Part shown: positions 45,613 to 56,689 of the stretch, in pieces
Layout: the number at the start of each line of letters is the position of its first letter
Position numbering within the stretch: position 1 is the stretch's first letter
Source: Raphanus sativus
Lineage: Eukaryota > Streptophyta > Magnoliopsida > Brassicales > Brassicaceae
Assembly: GCF_000801105.2 (NCBI RefSeq)
Contig: NC_079516.1
Coordinates: 42,512,908-42,576,907 of the forward strand
Length of the DNA: 64,000 bases
Direction of reading: 5' to 3'
The notes under the pieces: generated by a model
Told to the model about the DNA's origin: nothing
The model's database searches: none
The model's input: only the letters and a program-made list of their open reading frames with translations
Made by a program: the position numbers and the translations under genes

Positions 45613-45645
45613 CTAGATTAGGACCCGCCCTAAAGGACGGAAATT
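45613..45645 (-). mobile_element. Helitron-like 3' terminus (minus orientation)
   Basis: Read on the minus strand, a GC-rich hairpin (CCGTCC-TTTA-GGGCGG, 45625-45640) is followed after 8 nt by CTAG and then TT (45616-45613, then the flank). Helitrons end in a short hairpin about 10 nt before CTRR and insert before a T. The body would extend to the right into AT-rich DNA. The 5' end was not found. Confidence 0.45.
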
Positions 45646-46355
45646 GATTTGTCAAATTTCAATTAATAATATATGGTATATATAATATGTGTATATAATA
45701 TTATATATATTTTGTGTAACATTTATATATATATATATACATATTAGACATATGTATAATATTTTATTAAATATATATAGAATTTAATAGTGTTATAATT
45801 TGTGTTGTGCTTGTTATTAGTTTGTATTTAATCTTCTTTTATTTTTAGTATAATAATTTGCTTTGTCACACCTTTTACCTTTTAACTTATACATATAGTT
45901 ATGTTCTTTTTCAAAAAAAAAACTTATACACATAGTTTCGTAAAATATAATATATAAAAAACATATTTAAAAAATCTACTGACCATATGCCACCATTATT
46001 TGGTTGTTTGAACAAAAAAAATCATGTTCTTGCATAACTGTGTATGTTGTGATATGATGTAGGTGAAGAGTAAATATATGGAAGTAAAGTTAGTGATACG
46101 ATCATGAGTCTATGTTGGTCTATGCCACAATTATTTGGTTTTTGGAAGATCAATGAGCATAAGCATACACGGTCTTTGTATGCTTACGTTGTAAATGAGT
46201 CGGATATTTTTTCTCTTATGTCTGGAATGATATGGAACTCGTTGATTTAAGAGTGATTCAGTTTTATATGATCTAATTATATTAAGAGATTAACCAAAAA
46301 TATTATAAAAGTGTTACTGGTTAGGTTTAACTAATCTATGTTGGTTAAGATTTGG

Positions 46356-46605
46356 TTTAATTTAAGTTGGTAGGTTGCATTGTATAGGAAGCATGATATA
46401 TTCTATCAACAACTATGAAAGAGTCCAAAATTTAAATGAGAACTTCAAATAGTAGATAATCCCTAAATTAATAGATTAGATTTAATTTAAGTTGGTAGGT
46501 TGCATTGTATAGGAAGCATGATATATTCTATCAACAACTATGAAAGAGTCCAAAATTTAAATAAGAACTTCAAATAGTAGATAATCCCTAAATTAATAGA
46601 TTAGA
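46356..46605. repeat. Near-perfect 125-bp tandem duplication
   Basis: 46356-46480 and 46481-46605 are adjacent direct copies starting TTTAATTTAAGTTGGTAGG. They share GGAAGCATGATATATTCTAT and AACTTCAAATAGTAGATAAT. They appear to differ at one or two positions, so this duplication is recent. It lies about 330 bp upstream of the first REM gene. Confidence 0.9.
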
Positions 46606-46927
46606 TGTGTTCTCAAGATTATGAATATACACCTTTTCATAAAAAGATTATGAATATACCAGAAATAAATTTCATCGTTTATTCATAAACTTCTCGGGAT
46701 ATTTGATGGAATATGTTCATCACCAATCAAAGTCTTAGTTCAGTCCCAACACTGTTTTAGTCAGCTTACATTTCTCGAAAACAATGACATTTTGGAAAAG
46801 CTGATGTAAATAAGTGAGTTCTTGACTTTTTGTTATTATTATTATTACTTCTCTCCATTAGTCCAGAAACACCAAGTTGTTTATTCTGAGAAGAAGAAAA
46901 AAACTCATTCAACAACTTTTTTTTAGT

Positions 46928-49110
46928 ATGGCTCTCTGTTCTCCAATAAACCCACATTTTTTCCAACCTCTTCTTCCCGGTTTCACCAAGCACCTCGTAT
47001 CTCTCTCTTTCCCTATCGCTCTCTGACTAGATTGGTTCTGTTTCTAACTCTCTTGCATGGTGTTTCAGGACATTCCCGTGGCATTCTTTTTGAAGCACTT
47101 AGATAAAAGTAATAAAGGCAAAACGGCTGAGCTGAGATCAGACGCATCCGAGACGACTTGGAACGTGAAGCTTGAAGGCCGGAGATTCTCTGACGGTTGG
47201 GAATATTTCGCCGTCGCTCATGATCTCCGAGTTGGTGACATTGTTGTTTTCAGACACGAAGGAGGGTTAGTGTTCCATGTCACAGCTTTAGGACCAAGTT
47301 GTTGTGAGATTCAATATGGAGAAGATAGCCAAGAAGAGGACAAAACTGGTAAACTTCAATTTTATATTCGGTTTTATTGACGTATTAAGAATGAGTCCTG
47401 AGATTTACTTCTCAACAGAGGAGCCTTGTGATACTATGGAGAAGATCTCAAGAAAGAGGAAGAGACCAAAGACAGAAATAGATTTTTCAACAGACCAATC
47501 TTGTTTTGTTATTGCAGTCACGCCATCGAATCTAAGGCGTGATGTAGTGGTTATGTTACTTCCTTATTACTCCTTAATATATACACTAGTTTTGAGATTT
47601 TACGTGAGAGTTGTTTTAACTTTTGACGTATATTAAAACTTGTGGCTGTGCTATTGCAGTATCTACCGAAAGCCTTTGCAGTGGTAAATTGTCTGATGAA
47701 CAAACTTGAGATTGTTTTAATGAATGAAGAAGGAGAATCATGGAATTTATACTTGACACAAGAGTCATATTCAGGCCGGTTTTACATGAGCCATGGCTGG
47801 AGAAGTTTCTGTGTTGCTAACGGAAAGAAACCTGGAGACATGTTCACATTCAAATTGGTCCAAAATGAAGCAACACCTGTGCTCAGATTGTTACCCATGA
47901 ACAATGAAGATCTGCATAAACCTGGTAAGTTAATTTTCCTATACCTTGTGTTAATTTATTAATATTATATGCATCAACACACCTGTAGAAGGCGTTCACC
48001 ATTGGTCCTTAATATAGATCTAAATAAATGTGATAAGAATGTAATCACATTTTACAGTTGATACAGAGAGTGTTCCAAAAAAGAAGCATCAAGAAACAGA
48101 AGCAGATTCTTCTTTCGTTGCCATTGTCACGGCTTCAAACATAACGCGCGATGAAATGGTTATTTACTCTCATAATACTTCTTACTTATCACATACGCTA
48201 ATCATGATTTAAGTGAGGTGTGTTTCTAAAGCTGTAGCTAAACTTGTGGCAACATTTTGTAGTATCTTCCAAAAAATTTCGCAGCGTCAAATGGTCTCAG
48301 AAGTAAATGTAAGATTGATTTAATGAACGAAAAGGGAGAATCATGGACGATAGACTTGAGACGAGTGCCATACTCAGGCCGGTTTCTTATGAGAAGAGGC
48401 TGGAGAAGTTTTTGCGTAGCTAATGGGAAGAAGCCGGGTGACATGTTCAGTTTCAAATTAATCCAAAACATCGAAACACCTGTCCTTAAGCTGTTCCCTT
48501 TGAATCTACCCAAGCTTGGTAAGTTTGTCTTCTCTTTTGTTCTTTCTAGAAACACAAAACCAAACAGAAGTTGGCTTTTGTTTCTCTGTAGAGCCTAGCA
48601 ATGACACAAGACAAGGTTTAGAAGCTACGGAAAAAGAGTTTCTTGGTGCAGAACCTACCAACGAAGCTATTAGGAGAAGAAAATGTTCAGAAGCTAATGA
48701 AACTACCATCAAAGAAGAAAATATCACAACAGGCGAAAACCGATTTGTGACATTAACACTTGCAACTAGTAAACTTGTAAGTTCGACAACAAAACTCTTG
48801 TGTGTTTTTGTTTTATTTTTTCACTTGTTATGGAATGCAATCTAAAGAATCAAATCTATAGAATCTTCCGTTGGAATTCACGAAGGGGAATGGAATTAAA
48901 AAAGCAGAGAAGATAAAGATGATTGACAGGTACGGTACAAAATGGTCGACTTCACTACTCATGAATAAGAAGAAAAGAGGAGCAATGACACTAGGAAAGG
49001 GTTGCAAAGGCTTCTGTGAAGTCAACAGCATTAAGATGGGCGAGTCTTTTGTCTTGGAGTTGGTTTGGGAAGACACAGTTCCGGTTCTTAAGTTCTGTTC
49101 CAAATGTTGA
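46928..49110 (+). CDS. REM-family B3 transcription factor with four B3 domains
   Basis: Eight exons (46928-46996, 47069-47348, 47419-47549, 47660-47924, 48058-48158, 48263-48518, 48592-48776, 48862-49110) join in frame to 511 aa. Exon 1 encodes HFFQPLLPGF, and exon 2 completes the first B3 domain (GWEYFAVAHDLRVGDIVVF). Further B3 domains begin at YLPKAF, YLPKNF and NLPLEF, each at the start of an exon. Basic or acidic linkers join them. REM proteins bind DNA weakly and many are active in flowers and ovules. The matching Arabidopsis region (At2g24645-24700) holds a REM array. I cannot assign one-to-one orthology. All junctions are GT-AG. Confidence 0.88.
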
Positions 49111-49114
49111 GAAC

Positions 49115-50176
49115 CACATCAAGAAAGTTTTTCAGATATGTTGTCAAGGATCGTGCTCAACGGAACTTCAATGGATTATTAGTTTTTTTTTTTTGGTTCC
49201 ACAATAATTTATCTGATCCAAATTTTGGTTACAGCATAATTAACATTACTAGAGCTTTGATTCAAGACTAAATCCACTATTATAAAAAGAGGCGAATTTC
49301 AGCTGAGAATTTTAAGTAATTTATATTAAAAATAACATATATAGTGTTATTTAAACATAAAATTTAAAATTTCATTTATTTATTGTTGTTGAATTTAAAT
49401 TTCACAAAGTAGTTTGAAATTAACTGTTATTAAAAATATTTTAAATTTAGAGTTTTTAAAATTTTCAAATAATTTCAGGTGTTTGGATAGAGTTTATTAA
49501 TTTTAAAAATAATATTTATAGTTTTAGGTGAGATTCTAGTGTGTTTTAACATAAAAAAACATATTAAACTCTTCAAATCATATCAAATCATCTAAAATTC
49601 ATTGAAAATCAAATCACTTCAAACAGTAGTTTGAATATATCCTCAAAATAATGGTTGAGACTATATAAAACAAAAGCCTAATGAAATTATCTTTTTTGTT
49701 ATTTCCATAATGAATAAATATAATGATTTATTACATTATAATAAGCAACATAAATTATATATTTTAATTTTATTAAGTAATTTATTAATTAATATAAGAA
49801 AATTAGTCAACAGATATTTTTAAAACTAAAGAGATAATTCATATTAAACTAAAAATACATATACTAATGAGTCAATTTGTTCATAACACAAAAACAACAT
49901 GAATATATTAGCAATGTAAAACTTTAGTGTCTAGGAATCAATGCAACATTTATTGGGTTTTAGGGTATTTACTTAATTAGAGAGAAAATGTTGTGTATAG
50001 GATGCAATTTCTCTATACTAATAAAGAGATAGTTTATTTGTAGTTCCAATCTATTTAGTCATGTATTTGTATGCTGTAATATTGTGTCATAAAAATAATC
50101 TTTGAATTGATATTTAAGTGAAAAAAAAAGAAAGAAGAAAAAGAAGAGCAATTCTAACTTCTAGTGGACCAAACCA
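49115..50176. other. AT-rich intergenic DNA, no gene
   Basis: This begins with the 3' UTR of the preceding REM gene. No element end was recognised before the MULE at 50187. Confidence 0.4.
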
Positions 50177-50186
50177 AATGAAACTA

Positions 50187-51636
50187 GAATTTTTTACTTT
50201 CTAGGCCACTTTTCGTCTTTCTATTTTCACACTAAGCTACTTACCACTTGTTACATACTTTTCTTCTACTGTTGTTTGCTCAAAAGACTCCCATGTCCTT
50301 GCTTTAGACCAGAATCGATTTTGGTCCAATTCAGACAAACCAAACCACACTCATACTGGTTCCTCTTGCAGCAGACCAAATTTGAATTTCATTGGAGCCC
50401 AGATTCTTTTTTCGATCTAACCTTTTCATCTTCTCTCTCGAACTCCCTCCCCCATTTTCGTCTCCTTTTAATTTCTTCTCTCTCGAACCCTAACCACCGT
50501 CCTCGTGCTCGCCTCCGACTTTCTTCTTCCCTAACCACCATCCTCTTGCTCGCCTCCGACATTCTTCTTAGCCGTTGTTCTCGAACTCCCCCCCCCATGG
50601 CAGGTACGGTTTGTCTTACCCTTTGCTTCATTGTTTTCTTTTATACATTGTCTTGCTCCAGTTGATCCCGTTTGTGATTATGTTTTGGCTGCTCGCCTCT
50701 GTACACTAGTGATTCTCTTTCTTTTTCCCGTTGCTAAACCCAATGTCAGATCTGGGAAATTAGGGTTTTTTTATTTCTTTTCCCGTCGCATAGCCATCTC
50801 TGTTTTTCTAGATCCTTTAATTGATTCTCGTTTCATTTTGTTAGTTTCTTAGTGTTTTGTGGATTTCAAAATTTAGATCTGCAAAATTTCGATTTCAAAA
50901 TCCAGATCTGAAAAGATGTGGACGGATAGCGTGTGGATGGAGTTACGTGGACGCCTCAACAATTTGTGGACAGAGTAGAAGTAAGAAAGATTTATGGACG
51001 TCCTTAGCAAACTGACATAATTCTCAAGCTCTCATCCACAAAATATTTACTTTCTATCCCTCATGTGCGTTTTCACAATCTGCCTTTTGTGTATTTTTGT
51101 GATTGATACTCCAACCTATATAATATGTTAAACCTAACTCTAGGTAATTTGTATTATGTGGATGCAATAGAATTGAAAAAGTGTATACGGATGGAATAGA
51201 TACAAAAACGTTTTGTGGATGTAATAGATGTAAAAGAGTTTTGGACGGTAAGAAGGTTTTGTGGATATAATAGAATAGAAATAAGAAAGATTTTTGGATG
51301 GAATAAATTCATAAGTTTGGCCACAATTTAATGGACATAGTAGAAGTAAGAAATATTTGTGGACGGAATAAATGCACAGATCCGACCACAATTTAGAGTC
51401 AAACCGCAGTGAACCAATTTAAAAAAGACATTTAATAAATGAAACACCAAACCGGGACGGTACCGGTTTTTCTTCCCTTCCCGCTATATACCAAACCCCA
51501 TCAAACCAAACTTCATTTAACAAAAGGGCTTTCAAGACAAAACACATGACGCAGAAGAAGAGAAAGTATGCAACAAGTGCAAAGTGGCCCGCGACGTAAA
51601 CAAAAGACAAAAAGTAGTCCATTAGGTAAACGACTC
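50187..51636. mobile_element. Non-autonomous MULE, possibly carrying a captured gene 5' end
   Basis: ATGAAACTA(G) flanks both sides (50178-50187 and 51637-51646), giving a 9-10 bp duplication. The ends are diverged inverted repeats. On the left, GGCCACTTTTCGTCTTTCTA and CTTGTTACATACTTTTCTTC match inverse sequence at 51530-51636. Inside, 50400-50610 reads like a plant 5' leader (CT-rich, TCTCTCGAACCCTAACC) ending in ATGGCAG followed by a GT donor-like site. From 50918 to 51390 a degenerate unit of about 50 bp (TGTGGATGGAATAGATG-like) repeats. No transposase is present. Confidence 0.72.
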
Positions 51637-51647
51637 ATGAAACTAGT

Positions 51648-52140
51648 TCATACCAATAACTTCTACTGGAATTAATAAAATATTGAGTTTATCCGATCAA
51701 AGTCCCTACCGATGACAAGTTAACAACACAATATATAACACATCAACCATCAAATAGTCGACGCGCCTAGATTTCGAAAATTTCTAAAAAGAGTAAAACA
51801 TTTGGTTCCTTAGAAGAACAAAATGTGTCTTTTGTCCTCTGCCCTGGAAAAGAAAACTCTTTTCGCTCTAGGGTTTGGCTCAAGTGCTTCCACACTGCCG
51901 ACTCCTTACCAATTGAAGACATTTCAGGCTTGAGAGATGGTTTTAGATTTGTCTGATTTAGAACCTGGCTGCTGTCAGATTCGAGACTTACCGGCTCCAA
52001 GCTGCAACAATGGTCAGGACGAGATGGGTAAGTTTGAGTATGTTTGTTTTAAACGATTTGTAGTTAAAATCTGGAGACTTTTGGCGTTTTGCGATGTTCT
52101 CGTGACAGAGAACTGCAAGATTGAATTTTTGGATAATTTG
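51648..52140. other. Intergenic DNA, short unassigned open frame
   Basis: A plus-strand frame at 51937-52152 (71 aa) has no recognised domain and is not supported as a gene. Confidence 0.4.
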
Positions 52141-52148
52141 GATTTCAG

Positions 52149-52406
52149 ATAATTTTGACATTTTAAAAAATAAAATAATTTTTTTGTTTATAAATTATAT
52201 TTTTGATAATTATTTAAACATAAATATAATTTAAAATTAAAAATATTTTTAGATATATAAATTGAATTTGAATTTTCAGATAATTTTGACATTTTAAAAA
52301 ATAAAATATTTTTTGTTTATAAATTATATTTTTGATATTTATTTAAACATAAATATAATTTAAAATTAATAATATTTTTAGATATATAAATTGAATTTGG
52401 ATTTTC
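52149..52406. repeat. Tandem duplication of about 129 bp
   Basis: 52149-52277 and 52278-52406 are direct copies. They share GATAATTTTGACATTTTAAA, AAACATAAATATAATTTAAA and AGATATATAAATTGAATTTG. They differ by a few substitutions and T-run lengths. Confidence 0.85.
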
Positions 52407-52439
52407 AGATAATCTATAATATTTTCGTTTATATACCAA

Positions 52440-53885
52440 TTTGTGCAACCGCTAAAATAAATTATTTGCTCTGCCCAGAAAAAGGAAAAAAAAAAGGAAA
52501 ATTGCCCTTTATTTAACGAAAAAAAAATAAAAGGAAATACGTTTGTAACTTATAAAATTGTTTGTTAATAAATTATGGCCAATTTGGCTAGAAATACATG
52601 AAACCAAACATATTTGCGAATCTATACAAAGAAAAGATTATTTAGCTGCCCTGGATGAACAGAAGCGGGCACAACGGGTGGAAATTACTTCGGAGCCCCC
52701 ATGCATACACGATGTTGGAGGAGTAGGGTGCAGGTCAGCTACGTAGGTAAATCTAGATAAGATACTAATGTTAGTTGCTGTCTGAAGAAAAAAAGACATT
52801 TTCTCTCTATGTAATACCAATATTCCCGCTATGAGTAAAAATTGAAAATGGATATAAACTTATAAAGCTCGTGTTGTGGTGGAGAAAACGCAAGAACAAG
52901 ACTTAGGTTCACCCCCTAGTATATAAACTTATGAATTCACCTCTTTCCTTATTTTAATTAAATTGCCGTAAATATTAATATCACATAAATAAATAAATTA
53001 TAAATTACAAAAAATAAATTTTAAATTATAAATTCTAAATTCAAACCCTAAATCTAAATCTTAGATCTTAAATTTTAAACCAAACCATAAACCCTAAACT
53101 CAAACCTATACCCTAAATCCTAAATCTAAATTTAAATACTAGACCCTAAACTCAAACCATAAACCCTAAACTCAAACTCTAAACCCTAAACCCAAACTCT
53201 AAACCCTAAATCCTAAACCTTAAACCCAAACTATAAATCATAAACTCCAAATTTTCAAAGAGTTCGGGTTTAAAGTTTAGGATTTAGGGTTTAGAGTTTG
53301 GGTTTAGGGTTTAGATTTTGGGTTTAAGTTTTAGGATTTAGGGTTTAGAGTTTAAAGTTTGGGTTTAGGGTTTATGGTTTGAGTTTAGGGTCTAGTATTT
53401 AAATTTTGATTTAAGATTTAGGTTATATAGTTTGAGTTTAGGGTATAGGTTTGGGTTTAGGGTTTAAGTTTTGGTTTAAAATTAAAAATCTAAGATTTTT
53501 GGGTTTAGAGTTCGAATTTAGATTTTATGATTTAAAGTTACTTCTTTTGTTATTTATAATTTATTTATTTATGTGATATTAATATTTATGTTAATATAAT
53601 TGAAATAAGGAAAGAGGTGAATTTATAAGTTCACCTCAGGGGTGAACCTAAGTATTGTTCCCACCATTTCTATTCGCGCTATAGGGCTATAACCGGTATA
53701 TCGAAAATAGGCACAGTGCTTTACCGGGTTCGCAAATAACTTTGTTTTTATGTATATAGCGTGCAATTGCCCATAAATTATTTGCTCTGCCCAGAAAAAG
53801 GAAAAAAAAGGAAAATTGCCCTTTATTTAACGAAAAAAAACAAAAGGAAATACGTTTGTAACTTATAAAAGTGTTTGTAACTGAA
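52440..53885. repeat. Direct repeats of about 110 bp flanking a 1.2-kb block upstream of the second REM gene
   Basis: 52455-52566 and 53772-53880 are close direct copies. They share AAATTATTTGCTCTGCCCAG, GGAAAATTGCCCTTTATTTA and AAATACGTTTGTAACTTATA. The right copy lies just 60 bp upstream of the second REM start codon, so it is part of that promoter or leader. The block between them contains the inverted-repeat element and an unassigned frame at 52558-52746. Confidence 0.88.
52903..53655. mobile_element. Long inverted-repeat element with telomere-like arrays
   Basis: The left arm (52903-53250) and right arm (53258-53655) are inverse copies. The tips read GAACAAGACTTAGGTTCACC and (right, reversed) GAACAATACTTAGGTTCACC. 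Both then carry ATTCACCTCTTTCCTTATTT and AATATCACATAAATAAATAA. The inner arms consist of degenerate CCCTAAA units on the left and TTTAGGG units on the right, so the whole can fold into a hairpin. No ORF and no clear target duplication were found. Confidence 0.8.
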
Positions 53886-53938
53886 GAAAATCTTTTCTAG
53901 GTTTTTTTCTTTTTGTGTTTACCAGTTCTTTCGAGACA

Positions 53939-56072
53939 ATGGCGAAATCAACGCTTCTTCGCCCACAGTTCTTCCACAAACTTGTTCCTGGCTTCCACAC
54001 TCACCTTGTAACCATCTCTCCTCTACTTTTTTTCTTTTGTCTTCGACCAGCTTTTAATCATAGATATTAATCATCTCTTTTTTACTTTCCTATTGTTTTC
54101 TTATATAGATAATTCCTGTAAACTTCTTCTCCAAGTATATAGAAGGAAGAAGCGTGGATAACACGGCTCAGCTGAAATCTGACTCGTCAGACATAACCTG
54201 GCAAGTGAAGATATCTGATCGGATACTCAGTGACGGATGGAGAGAGTTCGCCGTAGCTCATAGTCTTCAAACCGGCCACCTCATCCTTGTCAGATACGAA
54301 GGAGATATGGTCTTTCATGTCTCGGATTGCGGTGAGATTCCAAGCAACAACAACGATGATGATGATGATAAGCACTCACACCCAAGAATAGACGTTGATG
54401 ATCTTCCTAATAAGAAGAGAGCGAAGACGAACAGTAATGAAACAGAAGCGGATTCTTATTCTTTAGACAACTCATATTTTGTGGCCACTGTCACGGCTTT
54501 CAATCTACTCATAGATACACTGGTATGTATATACATATACTTGTACATTTATCATACTAGTATAGTTTCATCATTCACTTGATCTGACTCTTGTGTTAAA
54601 ACCTGGTGGTGTTTGCAGTATCTTCCGCAACACTTCACAAGCTCAAACGGTCTTAGAAAAGAATCCCATAAGATTGTTTTAATAGATGGAGAGGGAGGAT
54701 CATGGACACTGGACCTGAGGTTCAATGATTCATCCGATACTTTTTACATGAACCGTTGGAGAAGTTTCTGTGAAGAAAACGGCCAAGAAGCTGGAGGCAA
54801 CTTTACGTTTAAACTTGTTGGAAACGGGGAAACTCCTGTGCTATGTTTCTGCCCTACAGAATCTATCGGTAGTACAAGGCAAAGAGACTCTTCTGAAGAA
54901 GAAGAAGAGGACACAGAATGGGAGAGTGAGGAAGAAGACGAGCCATTAAAAGAGACAGAAAAGAAGAAGTGTGATCCAAAACGAAGAGCTGTGCCATATT
55001 CATCATACTCACCGTTGATATGGGAAGACACGACTCCTGCGTTTAGTTTGTGCTGTCCAGATCAATCTACCAGTGATAAAGATCAAGAAGAGTATTTCAA
55101 ACGTATCAAGAAACACTCTCTCTACATAGATCCTGGCAGCAAAGAAGAGAACAGGTCATGGGAAAGAGATTCAACTCCATCAAGCCAAAACCCATTGGTA
55201 ACAATAAAAATCAGACCCTACATTCTCACGTGTAATAGAATGGTAAGTTCTTAACTCTTGCACTCTTATTAGTTCTATCACATAAATGCAATATTTTAAC
55301 TGTTCTTTCGAATATTTTTCCAGCGTCTTCCGCAGCTTTTCGTGACGGAGAGTAACATGAACAAGCCTGGAATGATATATCTGTTGGGAAAAGATGATAG
55401 GAAGTGGATGACAAATCTTGTGAAGGAAAGAGACGGGAGAATGAATTTGGGAAGCGGCTGGAAAGTTTTTGCTGAAGCAAACGGCTTTAAGCCAGGCGAA
55501 TCCGTTACGTTGGAGTCAATATGGGAAGATGGGACTCCTATGATCAGGTTTTTCCGTACATGGTCTAACAACAGTTCAAAAGCTAACAAGAAAGAGTCGG
55601 TTTCCACGGAAGTCGTCACAGAGCCTAGAACGAGAGATTCATCTTCAGAGATCCATGACCGGTTCGTGACATTGACGTTATTACCTGAAGATGTCAAAGC
55701 CGGTGTACTGGTAAGTTCATCAAACAACTCTTGTATCAAGACATATGAATTATTTAGTTTTTGTCTTGAACTCTAATTGGTAACGAGATGTGTGTTTGTT
55801 CAAATATTTTTATGCAGATGCTTCCTAGTCAGTTCTTGAAGGTTAATGGCATCAACAAACTTGAGAAGATAACTATTGTGGCTGAAAACAAAATGGAGTT
55901 GTCAGGATGTCTGTTGTCAAGAGGTGGAACTGTTGCTTTGGAAAATGGTTGGGGTGAATTTTGTGAAGCTAATGGCGTAAAGCTAGGAGAATCTTTCACT
56001 TTGGAGTTCATTAAGAAACCAGACAAAACAGCTCATGTATTTAAGTTTTGTTCTCCTGAGACTAACAAATAG
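53939..56072 (+). CDS. REM-family B3 transcription factor with four B3 domains
   Basis: Five exons (53939-54007, 54109-54522, 54619-55242, 55324-55710, 55818-56072) join in phase 0 to 582 aa. B3 domains begin at IIPVNF (exon 2), YLPQHF (exon 3), RLPQLF (exon 4) and MLPSQF (exon 5). The linkers are acidic, with a run of Asp in exon 2 and of Glu in exon 3. Exon 3 also holds SPLIWEDTTPAFSLCC, which looks like the last strand of another B3 domain and suggests that a fifth domain was mostly deleted. It lies in the same orientation as the other two REM genes. The leader carries half of a duplicated block. Confidence 0.88.
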
Positions 56073-56074
56073 TA

Positions 56075-56685
56075 CCAAAAATGTTAGTTACAGCAGTTCC
56101 AGGTAGTGACAACTCTTCATGGTTGTAATCGATAATACAAGTTGAACTTTTGATGAGTCATTCTTCGTGTAGTGCATGTCTATTCTTTGCATTTGACTTT
56201 GTTAGTAACACAATATAAGCACAAACTACTGTTCCACATGTTAGCAAAAAAACTAGTGTTCCACATGATCTCCAGTGATAATCAGAATAACATGAACAAA
56301 GTGTTAATACTTTTTCAACCAAGAAAAACATAGAAAATGTTAAGTATATAGATCATGCTTGCTCAATTACTTTAGCTCACTCTTAAATTTCTGAAGTCAA
56401 ATCTCACTTTTGAGTTTATCGAAACACATGGAGACTAGTAGAGTGCACGTGTCTTCCTCTGAAACCAAGCCCCTTAAATGAATATACAGGAAACAAGTAA
56501 CAAATAGCGCAGCAATAAATATATACTTATTACATACTAACCGTCTCCAGTTTCAGGAAAGAAAAGTCTTGCACAAAATTCACTCAAGGCTCTCTGAGCT
56601 TGGTGAAAATGTTGTGTTTCTTACACACTTTCCACCATGAAATTCCAGTGTAGAGCCAGAGTGAGAGGTATCTAGAAACTTGGAG
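56075..56685. other. Spacer between the second and third REM genes
   Basis: No gene is seen. It should contain the 3' UTR of the upstream gene and the promoter of the downstream one. Confidence 0.45.
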
Positions 56686-56689
56686 AAAA

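Noticed and set aside
50276..50665. 129-aa open frame inside the non-autonomous MULE
   Set aside because: It is Ser/Leu/Arg-rich translation of a CT-rich leader. The ATGGCAG with a following donor-like site is a better reading.
51937..52152. 71-aa open frame as a gene
   Set aside because: No domain, no homologue recognised, and it runs into low-complexity AT repeats.
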